Positions 25,893 through 36,513 of a stretch of DNA of 64,000 bases are shown here, piece by piece. This stretch comes from Lasiodiplodia sp. COLG20 (lineage: Eukaryota > Ascomycota > Dothideomycetes > Botryosphaeriales > Botryosphaeriaceae): NCBI GenBank assembly GCA_009801085.1, contig VNWV01000003.1, forward strand, positions 2,046,001 through 2,110,000, given 5' to 3'. The position numbers were made by a program, and so were the translations under genes. The notes under the pieces were generated by a model that worked only from the letters and a program-made list of their open reading frames with translations, was not told the origin of the DNA and did not search any database. How positions within the stretch are numbered: position 1 is the first letter of the stretch; the number at the start of each line of letters is the position of its first letter.

Positions 25893-26552
25893 TTTGGATG
25901 ATTTGCGGAGGGGTTTGCGGAGACGGGAGCGGCGCGCGTTGCGTGGTGTTTGGTCACTGGAGCGAGAGCAGGTTGGACGGCGGGCGACGGCACCCAGCGG
26001 GCCTGCGATGTGATGTCGTCGTTCGGCTGGGCGCGACGCCGAACTTTAGTCGTTGCCGCCAGCTGCTCAGGAAAATTGACGAAGATATGGTATACGCAGT
26101 CAATTAAATCTGCTATTTAGTAATGCTAGTACTGTCTCATATGTGTCGCACTGCATGCGAGGCTCTCCATCCACAGCTTGGACGACGCTATACAATCGTC
26201 GTCGATTTGAGAATGACGGCTGGCGGCCACGTCTATCCGACGAGATTCGGGAGCTTGGACCACCAAGATCGCGCATGATTTTTCTAAGCGTCGTCTCTCG
26301 CTCGTGTCTTCTTCCTCCTCACGCCTCCATTGTCGCGGAGGCGCATACTGTACAGGTACGTTTCCTTTGTTTCCTAATTCATCCTCCACCCTCATCGGCA
26401 AGCTTTCCGTGATGAATGGATAAAAAAGAACCGTTGCGAATGACGCTACGGCGGTTGATTTCACAACTTACCTAACCCAAACTGACACTTGAACATCCCT
26501 TGTGTTTCTTACATGCTCTGGGGACTTCCTGGTGCTGACTGTGGACATTAGA
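25893..26552. other. Divergent upstream region of TIM10 and MSK1
   Basis: 660 bp, no gene seen. Presumably a promoter region for both genes. Confidence 0.5.
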
Positions 26553-28420
26553 ATGAACAGCTCGTGCCGCTTCTTGCGTCCGTACCTTCACCGCACGCTC
26601 CAGCGCTCCGTAAAGCCGGAGCACGCGAGGGCTTACCTCTCGTTCCAGCGTCGCTTCGCTCAGACAACGACCAAGTCTACAGAGGCAGACAATGTCACTC
26701 ACGACTATGAGAAGCGTGTTAAACAATTGGAGCAAGCTGGCGATCTAGCGACATACTATCCGCTGAACCCGCACAAAGCAGATCGGACAACCGCAGGACG
26801 CGTTCACGAGGTGTTCGCCCGGTTGAAGAATGACGAGGTTAGGACGGACGTGACGGTGACGGTTTTTGGTATGTGTGTCAATAGTTTTTATAATATACTG
26901 CCGAATGGGTGTTGCCCACGAGATTCAAGTTTTTGCTCCAATGTTTTGTGATTCTTTTGTGCGAGCTTGCGCTGACGAGTGCAGGAAGGGTAACTTCCCG
27001 CCGCTCGTCTGGCTCTAAGCTCGTCTTCATCGACATTTCCGATGGGGCGTACACCATCCAGGGTCTCTGCAACTTCGGTGTCCTTGAAAAGAATGGAGTA
27101 CCCAAGGAGGACTTCAAGCGCTTCTCCAAATTGGCTCGCAAAGGAGACATCTTCACCATAACTGGCCACCCAACCCGCACAACGAGCGGCGAACTTTCCA
27201 TCCTGGCCACTGAGGTGCCGCAATGCCTTGCCCCTGCCTTGCACCAAATCCCTGAGGAGATTGAGAACCCAGAGACGCTTGCCCGCCAGCCGCATGTCGA
27301 CTTCCTAGTACACAAGCGCCGTGTTGCCACCCAACGCATCCGTTCTGGTATCATTAGCTCAATGCGAAAGTTCTTCGACGAGGATGGATTCCTCGAGGTC
27401 AGCACGCCCATCCTGACAGCAGGTGCTGGCGGAGCGTCTGCCAGACCTTTTGAGACCAGCGCCAACGAGTTCCCTGATGACCCACTCACCCTCAGAATAG
27501 CACCAGAACTTTTTCTCAAGCGTCTGGTCATCGGTTCTGGGGAAAGAGTCTATGAGATTGGTACCGTGTTCAGGAATGAAGGTGTGTGAAAGCCTTCACA
27601 GAATACAGAGTAAGACGTGCTGACACACATAGGCATCGACGCAACACACAATCCAGAATTTACCATTTGCGAATTCTACGAACCATATGCTAATCTTGAG
27701 GATCTCATCCAACGCACTGAGACTCTTTTTTCCACTTTGAAGACCACGGTCGAAAAATTGATGCAAGAGAACGTCGTGCGTGAAAACATTGCCCCCCTCA
27801 CAGTCGACCTTCAAGCACCATTCAAGCGTCTTGAGTTCATCCCCACCATCGAGAAGGCCATCAACCGCCGCCTGCCCGACCTGAGCAGCCAGACGGCGTT
27901 CGACGATCTCTCCGCCCTCTGCAAGGAACTGGGCATGCCCATCGCCGCGGACGCGACCCTACCCCGCCTCCTCGACGAGCTCGCCGCCCTCTACATCGAG
28001 CCGCTCTGCACCTCGCCCACCTTCATCACGCACCACCCAGAAGTCATGTCGCCGCTGGCCAAGAGCTTCGCCGACGCGGCGACGGGCCAGCGGCTGTCGC
28101 GGCGCGTCGAGCTGTTCATCCAGGGCCGCGAGTACGTCAACGCGTACGAGGAGGAGAACTCGCCGTTCGAGCAGCGCCGCAAGTTCGAGGCCCAGCTGCG
28201 CCGCCGCGACCCGGACGAGGCCGCCCTCAACGAGCGCGGCGTCGACGAGGGCTACGTCGAGGCGCTCGAGTGGGGCTTGCCGCCGACCGGCGGCTGGGGC
28301 TGCGGCATCGATCGCATCGTGATGTTGTTTTCGGGGACGAGCAGGATCGCGGATGTGCAGCCGTTTGGCACCCTGAGGAACGTCGTGGCGCTGGGAAAGG
28401 GGAGGGTGGGACAGTCGTGA
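26553..28420 (+). CDS. MSK1: Mitochondrial lysyl-tRNA synthetase
   Basis: Three exons: 26553-26868, 26985-27581, 27633-28420 (566 aa). Introns are 116 and 51 nt. It is a class IIb aminoacyl-tRNA synthetase. The N-terminus is Arg/Ser-rich and suits mitochondrial import. The OB-fold region (VTVFG, then RVTSRRSSGSKLVFIDI) precedes RSGIISSMRKFFDEDGFLEV (motif 1 region), then RIAPELFLKRLVIG and VFRNEG|IDATHNPEFT (motif 2, split by intron 2), and GGWGCGIDRIVMLF (motif 3, about 525-537). The HNPEFT and PPTGGWG-type sequences fit LysRS rather than AspRS. An upstream in-frame ATG is possible; I took the one that begins an Arg-rich presequence (MNSSCRFLRPYLHRTLQR). It charges mitochondrial tRNA-Lys. 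Confidence 0.93.
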
Positions 28421-29032
28421 GGATGGGGATGGGCAACTGGCAATGAGCGGTGTTCTCTAATTTGCTTCCTTCATTTAAAAGAATGAAAATTGGCAGGCTG
28501 TAAAAAGTGGTGCGGAACTTTTTTTTCTGTCAAGTCCAAGAAGAAAGGAACATAGCTGGATGTTCTAAAGAAGATCGTTTTGGCCCTCGGTATTACAAAA
28601 TGCTTGCGCAGGTCGGGGCTTGTATACTAGTTTAGTCTTCGTCACTCTACACTATTGGTCACCTTCTAAGGTTAAAGAAAGATTGCAACCCTCTCTTACA
28701 AAGCAAATTGGTGATTCACTATCAATATTCGGGATCAGTGTTTGAATGTAAAATGATCCAACCCCTATGGAACTAATACACACCATACCCAGCGGCGCCC
28801 GAGATAATCATGCCAATCCCACGCTATTGCCCTTGGTAGGGCATTGTTATACCAAATGCATTTATGAGGAGCCAGGATGCTGATTCGTCTGTACATAAGA
28901 TGTGAGGATTGCGACTAGTCTATGTGCATCAAGCATCGGGCCCCGTGAACGCAGGCCGCAATGCATGGCATAATCGCCTCGTAGTTGTAGCAGATCCAAC
29001 AGCCCATTTTTGTAGACTTTTACTTATCCACT
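28421..29032. other. Convergent intergenic spacer
   Basis: 612 bp, A/T-richer than its neighbours, between the 3' ends of MSK1 and the DIA2-like gene. No gene seen. Confidence 0.5.
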
Positions 29033-31122
29033 TCAAGCATACCTAATCTTCTTCCCGGACGGCTTCGGTACTGTTGTCTTCCAAGACACCTCAACACCTT
29101 GACCACGAGCCCATTCGACGGCATCCGGAGAGATGCTGGTGCACCAGTCGACGTTTAAGTATTCCAAGCCCTTGCAAGCTCGCTTTCCGTCCTCCCCACC
29201 GTCCGAGGGCGCCCGGTCTCGAAGCTCTTTGATGAGCATCTTGATGCCGACGCCAGTTATCTTGCAACTGGGAATGCTGAGGCGTCTGAGATTGCGGTAA
29301 TTGTCTGTTTCCACAGTCAGTCTCACAGGGAAACTAAGGGGTGTCGTCGAAAGAGAGTGGGAAAGTACCGATGATTGCTTGTGCAAACGCGACTTCATCA
29401 TTGAATTCCGCTTGCACAAGAGTCAAGTCTTCGGTGCCATGAAGACGAGGGACATCGGTCAGGATTTTTATCAGTTCTCCTGACGATCCCGAGGGGCAGC
29501 GTTCGAGCAAAAACTTGCGGAGAGAGCGGTTGTCAAGATGGCATAGGGCTTCGCCATCGACGATCTTGTAGGAGGTGTCTCGGGTAATTTCGCTGTCCAT
29601 TTTATGTAGAAGAGTGTGGATGAAGCGCTGAGAGGTGTCGCGTTCAGAACCTTCGTTGATGTAGTTAAGCTCTTCGATGGCTGGTAGATCGATTTCTACC
29701 ATTCGTTGTATGGAGAGCGTACTGCTCCATCCCCAACTGGCCGTTAAGGTAAGATGCTTAACGGACTTTGGTAGGCGAGGCTGCCATGCGAAAAAGGTGT
29801 TGTTCAGATGGAGGGTTTCGAGGTTCTGGAGGCCGCTGAAGTTCGCGTCAACGGCGAGTCCCATGTGGTACTTCCAGCCTGTCAGAACTAAGGATTTGAT
29901 GTTTGGTATGCGGTCGACGAGTTGATGCTGCAGAGTAAATGAGCGGTATGCGTTGATCTTGTAGAGGTTGTGCACTCACCATGGAGAGGACGTGGACGCC
30001 AATCTCTTGGACACTACCAGCCCCCAGGGAGAGGGTTTGAAGATTGGGGAGGTCTGTATCCCAAGTGGCATCCCTTCGGGCCTCGACATTCTCAAATTCA
30101 GCGGTGACTAGCGTCAGCCTCCCTTTAAGTATTTGGGTGACGGCGTCCAATGTGATGACAGCAGGCTTGCCGAGCTTAAGGGATCGAAGACCAATGCAGG
30201 AAGCGACGGGATCTTTGATTGATGAACCAGACAGCTCCGAACCAAGAAACTCAAGCGCTTCAAGCTTACGGCATGCCCTGACGAGTTTCATTACCATGTC
30301 TGCGTCTCTCATGCGATTAAATTTGGCGGTGTGTAAGAGAAATGTGTTAGTCTTCTTATCTTTGGAGCGATATATGCAGTTGCGAACAAAAGACTGCGGC
30401 ACTGGTCTTCGGGCGAGGGACAGATCGAGCTCCGACCACAGTACCGGCTGATGCGACAGGAAGTCTCTCCAGTGTTTGGACACGCGTAGGCAGGTTCTAG
30501 AGGGGTGTATAAGTACAGCAGAGTCAGGGAGGGCTAGACGGGATCGTACACTCTCTGCTTAAAGTTCAAATGCACCATGACCAGATCCATGATCTCAGCA
30601 GGAAGCACGACGATGGGATCTTGGGATTTGGGCTTGGCCAGTCGCCGGGTCAATTCATCGCGTTTCGCTTGCATTAACTAGAAGCATCAGCAGCTCGCAG
30701 GCGAAAGGACGGAGTGTGCAGCACAAACATGAATCTTTTCAGCGTCTTCGGACGGGCAGCGGCGCAGGCCCAGCTTGTAAACTTCAAGGGCCATTTCGGG
30801 CTTTTCTTGTAGCTGTAGAACCTGGCCCATGCGAAGATAACCGCGGCAATCCTTGGGAGCGTGCTTGGTGATTTTTCGGCTCAGGGACAGAGCAGAATTG
30901 AGATCATCCAGCTTAATGTGGCAGGCGATAGCCATGTCGAGGAATTTGATATCACTGGAAGCAGACGCGGCGAAGGCCTGACGAATTGAATTAGCGGAGA
31001 CATGATAAAGCAGGTGCAATACTGACGTCGGTAAATGCCTTGAGGGCACGTTCATAGTTCCGCTGGGCATAGAAAGCCTTGCCGAGCTCTAGAAGCTCAG
31101 CGGCCGACTGTGGGTGCGGCAT
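29033..31122 (-). CDS. DIA2: TPR / F-box / leucine-rich-repeat protein, Dia2/Pof3 type
   Basis: Six exons: 31027-31122, 30729-30977, 30550-30677, 29980-30496, 29369-29927, 29033-29304 (606 aa, in frame). Introns are 49-64 nt. Residues ~5-115 hold TPR helices (AAELLELGKAFYAQRNYERA; GYLRMGQVLQLQEKPEMALE). An F-box at ~139-183 reads VLPAEIMDLVMVHLNFKQ, then CLRVSKHWRDFLS. The remainder has leucine-rich repeats (LEALEFLGSEL, LRSLKLGKPA, LETLHLNNTFF, LRRLSIPSCKI, LEYLNVDWCTSI). This TPR-F-box-LRR order is that of budding-yeast Dia2 and fission-yeast Pof3. These are SCF substrate receptors at replication forks that promote CMG helicase unloading and genome stability. The role here is by homology. 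It shares a 195-bp promoter with the CTNNBL1-like gene. Confidence 0.88.
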
Positions 31123-31317
31123 TTGGGGTGAATTGAGGTGGTCTAAGCGAGAGCGGGACGCGAGTGACGCGGTGAGGATGGGGAGACGCGTCGGGGGTGA
31201 TCGCGCGGTCAAGTGGGGCGTAGGGCTGAGCCGTCGGCGAGACAAACCCCGACCAGAGCTTTGCGACTCTACAGCTCCGCTCTCCACTCCCAGCCCTCCC
31301 GTCCGCCGCCCGCCATC
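31123..31317. promoter_or_regulatory. Shared divergent promoter of DIA2-like and CTNNBL1-like genes
   Basis: 195 bp between the two start codons, GC-rich with no obvious TATA box. So short a spacer between divergent starts implies overlapping promoters. Confidence 0.55.
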
Positions 31318-33096
31318 ATGAGTAGCATCGACGAGCTCTTCAAGAAACCGCACCTCCCCAGCAACAAGCGCAAGCTCGAGCCCATCACCGACCCCGACCA
31401 GGTCTACAAGTCGGCAAAGCTGCAATCCAATGGCGACGCGAAGGGCAAGGGCCGCGCTACCGTCGAGGATGCCGAGGACGAGGACGATATAGAGGCTGGC
31501 CCTGCGCCGCCTTCGGATGACGAGGAGGAAGAGCAGGATTTTGGCGACGAGGACGAGGAGGGCCGCTTCTTTGGCGGTGGCATGGACGAGACGACGACAT
31601 CGGCCATGAACTACGTCGACCGCGCCGACGAGCAACCCTTCGTGCCCGAAAGCATTGACAAGTCCTGGCTCCGGAAGCTGGCCCTCAACTTCGAGAAGAG
31701 GATATCCAAGAATGCAGAGCTGCGAGCCAAATTCGAAGACGACCCACAGAAGTTCATGGCCTCCGAAGCCGACCTCGACGCCGACATCAAGTCCCTGAGC
31801 GTGCTGTCCGAACACCCAGAACTTTACGGCGAGTTTGCCAAGTTGGGCTGCGCGGGCAGCCTCGTGAGCTTGCTGGCCCATGAGAACACCGATATCGCCA
31901 TCGACGCCATTGAGATCATCTCTGAACTGACAGATGAGGATGTCGAAGCAGAGCAAGAGCAGTGGGATGCGCTTGTGAACGCGATGCTGGAAGCCGACTT
32001 GCTGAGCTTGATGACGTCGAACCTTGAGCGTCTGGATGAGGCCAACGAGGCAGACAGGAGCGGCGTCTACCATTCGCTAAGCATTGTGGAGAACCTGGCG
32101 TCCAACACCACCACTTCCGAGGCCATGGGAAAGGACGAGGCCCTGATCAAGTGGCTGATCTCTCGTGCCCAGAAAAGAGAGTCTCCTGTTTCCCAGAACA
32201 AGCAGTATGCTGCTGAAGATCTCGCCATCCTTGTCCAGACCTCCGTTGCGAACCGCCTTTCCCTCATTGCTCTTGATGGTGTCGATACCCTTCTCCAATT
32301 ACTTGCATTTTACCGCAAGCGTGATCCTCCAAAAGACTCGGACGAAGAGGAGTTTGCCGAGAACTTGTTTGACTGCTTGACGTGTCTCGTCGACGAGGCC
32401 GACGGCAAGGCCAAGTTTGTTGAGGCCGAAGGTATCGAGCTTTGCCTGATTATGCTTCGGGATAGCAAGTTTTCCAAACCGCGGGCATTACGTCTGCTGG
32501 ACCACGCCTTGGGCGGACCACCCACCGGCGCGGCAGCTGTCTGCGAGCGTTTCGTCGAAGCGGTCGGCCTCAAGACCCTCTTCGGCATGTTCATGAAGAA
32601 GCAGGACAGCGCAAACACAGAGCACCTGATAGGTCTCCTGGCCTCCTTACTTCGTAGCCTTCCTGGCGAAAGCGCCGGACGGATACGAACGTTGGCCAAG
32701 TTTGTCGAGAAGGACTATGAGAAAATCGCACGCATCGTTCAGCTCCGCCGAGACTACTCGTCTCGGGTGGCCGCCGTAGAACAACAGATTAAGCGTGAGC
32801 AGGCTGAGCTACGGCCTGAGGCACGCGAAGAACTCGCGGATGAATGGTTTCTGCGCCGCGTTGACGGAGGACTGTTCTGCTTGCAAACAATCGATGTGAT
32901 CCTGGCCTGGTTGGTGGCTGAAGATGGCGGCGCTAAGAAACGGATAGTCGAGCTTCTGGCCGACAGGGATGAGGGCTTGAAGGAAGTCAAAGCGACATTA
33001 GTGGAGCAGATGGAAGGCATCACTGGTGACGATTTGGGTGAAGGGGAGCTGATGCTTAAAGATATGCTGGGCACCCTGATTGGATTTTTGGAATAG
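31318..33096 (+). CDS. Beta-catenin-like protein 1 (CTNNBL1) homologue
   Basis: Single exon, 592 aa. It opens with MSSIDELFKKPHLPSNKRK and a basic NLS-like stretch. A long acidic linker (EDAEDEDDIEAG, DDEEEEQDFGDEDEEG) follows, then the conserved N-terminal block (KSWLRKLALNFEKRISKNAE) of the CTNNBL1 family. The rest is an all-helical armadillo-like solenoid (GCAGSLVSLLAHENTDIAID; YHSLSIVENLASNTT; LQLLAFYRKRDPP; FDCLTCLVDEADGKAKFVEA). Human CTNNBL1 is a nuclear spliceosome-associated protein that binds the CDC5L/PRP19 complex; a splicing role here is inferred from the family. The intron-free structure is exceptional among the longer genes in this window. Confidence 0.93.
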   Translation: MSSIDELFKKPHLPSNKRKLEPITDPDQVYKSAKLQSNGDAKGKGRATVEDAEDEDDIEAGPAPPSDDEEEEQDFGDEDEEGRFFGGGMDETTTSAMNYVDRADEQPFVPESIDKSWLRKLALNFEKRISKNAELRAKFEDDPQKFMASEADLDADIKSLSVLSEHPELYGEFAKLGCAGSLVSLLAHENTDIAIDAIEIISELTDEDVEAEQEQWDALVNAMLEADLLSLMTSNLERLDEANEADRSGVYHSLSIVENLASNTTTSEAMGKDEALIKWLISRAQKRESPVSQNKQYAAEDLAILVQTSVANRLSLIALDGVDTLLQLLAFYRKRDPPKDSDEEEFAENLFDCLTCLVDEADGKAKFVEAEGIELCLIMLRDSKFSKPRALRLLDHALGGPPTGAAAVCERFVEAVGLKTLFGMFMKKQDSANTEHLIGLLASLLRSLPGESAGRIRTLAKFVEKDYEKIARIVQLRRDYSSRVAAVEQQIKREQAELRPEAREELADEWFLRRVDGGLFCLQTIDVILAWLVAEDGGAKKRIVELLADRDEGLKEVKATLVEQMEGITGDDLGEGELMLKDMLGTLIGFLE

Positions 33097-33663
33097 CAGA
33101 AGAATGGCGGTAATGCCTCGAGAAAGTAATTTGAGAGAACAGGGAAGACAAGCCCTCTTCATGATAGTCATGTACATAGAAAGTGCATAGGGTGGCGCAT
33201 TGTTTCTTCTGGGAGGTGGTGCAAAAATACCTGGCTGGATCTTGATTTCCACACTTGTTCCAGCGGTTGCAACATTATCTGTGGTCAATATAGGCTTGCT
33301 AACAGTTTTGAGCCAACAGCCTTCGAAAGTGTTCAATAGCAGGACTCTTCTCTTCGAAATACATAGTTATTACATGTACCGAGTTCGTTGCCGTTGAAGG
33401 CAGCCGTATCTCGAGCTTGTGGGCGCAAAAACGTGTGATTGGTCCTTGCACCGCTACATGATCATCTCCACTTCCACTCATACATTAAGATCCAAAGTCC
33501 GCGGTGATCTTCCATAAAAATCCACACAAGATCGATCGAGTCCAGCCACACCGATCTCCTTGCATCTCAAAGCACAGGTATGAATATCCATGCACCCCCT
33601 CACCATTCCTCACAACTCAGCATCACTGACAATACCCTCACAAAGGACTCTACCCTGTTCATC
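33097..33663. other. Intergenic region upstream of the NTF2-like gene
   Basis: 567 bp. No gene seen. An ATG at 33580 is in frame with the next CDS and could extend it. Confidence 0.4.
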
Positions 33664-34175
33664 ATGCGCTACCAAGACTACATTGACGCCTTCAACCGCA
33701 ATGCCGACCAGGATGCCAAAGCGCAGTTTTTCACTGCAGACGTACGGCTCTCCACACCACTCTTCTTCTTCTCAACGTCAAGATCAACCATCCCATCGAT
33801 TATTCCCGTCCACTTAACGCATACTAACTGCAATCCGCACCGTTCGTCCAGGCTACCCTCGAAGCGCCCTACCTCCCAACGGGCATCCTACACGGTCGCG
33901 CGGCCATCATAGCCATGTTCGCCGCCGCGCACGCCAAGGTCAAAGAGGAGCTGCGTCCGCGGCTCGTCGTACAGCAGGGCGACGACGTCATCATGGCCGA
34001 GGTAGATGCGTGCTTCGTCGCCAATGAAGACACGCACGAATCGGGCTTCTATGACTTCAAGAAGGGTGAGGCGGTGAGCTTCAGATTCTTTGGCGTATAT
34101 GAATTGAGAGATGGCCGGATTGCAAAGATGAGGCTGAGCTATTGGCCAAACCCGTCGAGGATTGAAGCATTTTGA
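33664..34175 (+). CDS. NTF2-like / SnoaL-fold protein
   Basis: Two exons: 33664-33741 and 33852-34175 (133 aa) around a 110-nt intron (GTACGG..CAG). It begins MRYQDYIDAFNRNADQDAKA and continues FFTAD|ATLEAPYLPTGILHGRAAII, the helix-then-strand layout of NTF2-like domains. Strands such as EVDACFVANED and VSFRFFGVYELRDGRIAKMR, with the terminal LSYW, complete a one-domain SnoaL fold. Such proteins are small cone-shaped enzymes (cyclases, isomerases, dehydratases) or ligand binders; no substrate can be given. It is in tandem with and 470 bp upstream of the aldoxime dehydratase gene, which may be chance. Confidence 0.8.
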
Positions 34176-34644
34176 GTTGGGTAGAGTTGGTAGGCAGTGT
34201 TATTGCAAGCACAACTGCTCCTCTCTTCTCCTTCCTGGTTTGATTCTGATGCAAATAAGCATATATAATCCAGCAGATGATAATGGATGCTTTGTATCAC
34301 TAGTCCGTGATCTCATCATACTAGCGCTTGTGCGGGGATATTCATCATTGCCCCGGAACCTCGGGTAAGTATTTCGCCTTTGACTCATATTTAGTCTGAC
34401 CCCCACCTTGATGTCAAAGCTGAATTCAGAAAGCTCCTACTGGATTTAAGGTACGTCCTAAGTCAAGCATTTAAACTTGTCGATTTCAGGGGACATGATA
34501 TCAGTAACCCATTACAAAGGATTCTTGTTCGGAATTTGGAAAGAGAATTGATAGCCAAGGGAGACCCGTACAAGAACCAGCTCCTAACGATATATTTCGT
34601 ACAGTTTCGGACATCGTTAGCACAATCGGTGAAAACCTACAACA
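34176..34644. other. Intergenic region before the aldoxime dehydratase gene
   Basis: 469 bp of mixed A/T-rich sequence. No gene seen. Confidence 0.4.
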
Positions 34645-35760
34645 ATGAGCTGCCCAGCCGCCCATCGCAAATACCCGCTCCGGCAACCAAAAAACTACAG
34701 GCCTCCAGTCCCCCGCTGGCAGCTCCAGCTCCCACCGGGCGTCGACCGCGTCTACACCATCTACGTCGGCGTCCAGCAACATGCAGCCGACGCACCAACC
34801 CAATCGGCAGCATCGAGGGCGAAAGACCTAATCCTAAACTGGATCGACGCCGCCCGCCCCGAAGCCCACGAAGCCTTCACCGTCGTCGAAGGCAACGACG
34901 AGCCCGCGGGCCGCGCCGACGTCTGGGTCTGCTACTTCACCGACGCCGCCGCCTACGAGCGGGGCGCGCGCGAACTCGCCCTGCCCGCCATCCTCCACGC
35001 ATCCATCGGCCCGGACTCGAGCAGCAGCAGCAGCAATGTCGGCCTGTGGTGCGAGCGCTTCGCCACCGCGGTATCCCGCCTCGAAACCAACTACTCCGGC
35101 CTCGACTACCTGCCGGGGCTAGCCCGCTTGAATGGCACGGTGCCCGTTGAGCACACCTACTCGGCGTACTGGGGCGCCGCGAGGGACCGCATCCCGGACT
35201 CGGCGCACGACCTGTTCGCCCGATCATGCCCTGACGATGACGACGAGCGGGCAGCGACGGCGCCGCCGTCGATCGCTCCTGATGGCCGCGGAAAGCGGCT
35301 CGTGGGGACCAACTACGAGAACATGGTGCACATCCGCTCCGGGCAGTTCTGGGAGGGATGCGGCGGCGACGAGGCCGAGGCGTACGAGAAGGTGCTCGAG
35401 CCGGCGCTGATGACGGGGCTGCGGTACCTGTGGGCGAATCAGGCCGAGACGGGGACGGTCGGGCTGCGGTTCGTGCGGAACGCGGACGGCGGCCAGACGG
35501 AGACCAGGAAGGAGACGTGCGCGGCAGGCTTCTTTCGGAGTTTGGGGGACCTCGAGAACTGGGCGGAGAGGCATCCCTCGCACAAGGCGATATACTTGGG
35601 AGCCATCAAGCACGCGAAAACGTTTGGGCCCGAGAGGAAGATGAGGACTTGGCATGAGGTTTCTGTCTTGAAGGCCGGCGAGGCGCAGTTCGAGTACGTC
35701 AACTGTACACCGAATACGGGCGTGATTCGCTTCGTGGCTTTGAATGCGAAAGATTTGTAG
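34645..35760 (+). CDS. Heme-containing aldoxime dehydratase (phenylacetaldoxime dehydratase-like)
   Basis: Single exon, 371 aa, the usual length for bacterial and fungal aldoxime dehydratases. Recognisable blocks are the start MSCPAAHRKYPLRQPKN, then PPVPRW, WCERFATAVSRLETNYSGLD, VEHTYSAYWGAARDRIPDS, and the C-terminal His-rich block HPSHKAIYLGAIKHAKTFG with TWHEVSVL. The family uses a ferrous heme bound directly by the aldoxime nitrogen to dehydrate R-CH=N-OH to a nitrile. I cannot say from memory which His here is the proximal ligand and which is catalytic. In plant-associated fungi this enzyme may degrade plant aldoximes to nitriles. No nitrilase gene is visible nearby. Confidence 0.9.
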   Translation: MSCPAAHRKYPLRQPKNYRPPVPRWQLQLPPGVDRVYTIYVGVQQHAADAPTQSAASRAKDLILNWIDAARPEAHEAFTVVEGNDEPAGRADVWVCYFTDAAAYERGARELALPAILHASIGPDSSSSSSNVGLWCERFATAVSRLETNYSGLDYLPGLARLNGTVPVEHTYSAYWGAARDRIPDSAHDLFARSCPDDDDERAATAPPSIAPDGRGKRLVGTNYENMVHIRSGQFWEGCGGDEAEAYEKVLEPALMTGLRYLWANQAETGTVGLRFVRNADGGQTETRKETCAAGFFRSLGDLENWAERHPSHKAIYLGAIKHAKTFGPERKMRTWHEVSVLKAGEAQFEYVNCTPNTGVIRFVALNAKDL

Positions 35761-35853
35761 ACAAACGTGACAAAATGCATTCTTGGTTGGGAGTGACAAG
35801 TTGTAGAATACAAAAAGCAAGAAAGAAAGCTCAAAACCCAAAGAATGCTAAAC

Positions 35854-36513
35854 TTATTTTCCTTCTTCCTGCGAGTGTTCCTGGTCCTTGCTTGTGTTCT
35901 GGTCAAACCAGATCTGCCCATCTCTTACAACCTCCTCATCTCTTGCCCCCTCTTTGGATTGTGCGGAATTTGTCGGTTCAGCTGATGTCACATTCTTTCC
36001 TGGTTGGCCTTCTGCGGTGAAAAAAGGGCCGTGTACGCCGCTTCTATTCCATTCTGCGTTTGTGAGGCGCCGGTCTGGTGGCACTGGTGGGTCTTTTGCG
36101 GTGAAAAAGGGACCATGTTGGCCGTCTCTATTCCATTCTGCGTTCGTGAGCCGCCGATGTCCCATGTAGCTATTGTTGGTCGGCGCTTGGTTTCCTGTCG
36201 ATGGAGAAGAAATGGAAGAAGAAGATTGCTCCTGTTGCTCCTGCTCCTGCCGCCGCAGCAGCAGCTGCTGCTGCCGCTGCGCCTTCGAAGCCTCGTGGAC
36301 TTCTTGTAACCGGGCGATCTGATCTGCCATCTCATAGATGGGCTTATTGGGATCGTCTGATGGAAAACGAGGTAGTTGATGAGGGAGTGTCTCTTTGAGG
36401 TTCTCACTGGGACGCGGACTATCGGTTTCAAGCTGGATTTGGAAGTGCCGCGTTGGAGGCATTGAGGCCGAAGTGTCCGTGTCGGATGTAGAGGCTTCTT
36501 CGTTTTTGGCCAT
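35854..36513 (-). CDS. Hypothetical protein with a duplicated 20-residue motif
   Basis: An open frame of 219 aa from ATG 36513 (MAKNEEASTSDTDTSA). The same frame stays open to ~36723 with no further ATG, so an upstream spliced exon is possible. The protein is hydrophilic and probably disordered, with a Gln/Arg-rich helix (QRQQQLLLRRQEQEQQEQ, about 100-117) encoded by a CAG/CTG-type repeat. Its main feature is a near-perfect internal duplication, RRLTNAEWNRDGQHGPFFTA and, ~26 residues later, RRLTNAEWNRSGVHGPFFTA. I do not recognise this motif. The tail is acidic (KDQEHSQEEGK). Conservation of both copies argues for function, but none is known to me. Confidence 0.65.
   Translation of the reverse strand: MAKNEEASTSDTDTSASMPPTRHFQIQLETDSPRPSENLKETLPHQLPRFPSDDPNKPIYEMADQIARLQEVHEASKAQRQQQLLLRRQEQEQQEQSSSSISSPSTGNQAPTNNSYMGHRRLTNAEWNRDGQHGPFFTAKDPPVPPDRRLTNAEWNRSGVHGPFFTAEGQPGKNVTSAEPTNSAQSKEGARDEEVVRDGQIWFDQNTSKDQEHSQEEGK
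36254..36280. repeat. CAG/CTG-type trinucleotide repeat inside a CDS
   Basis: Runs of GCAGCAGCAG followed by CTGCTGCTG encode the Gln/Leu/Arg stretch of the hypothetical protein on the minus strand. Likely length-variable between isolates. Confidence 0.55.

Noticed and set aside
34536..35150. 204-aa Arg/Pro-rich frame overlapping the aldoxime dehydratase
   Set aside because: Out-of-frame shadow of the recognised enzyme.
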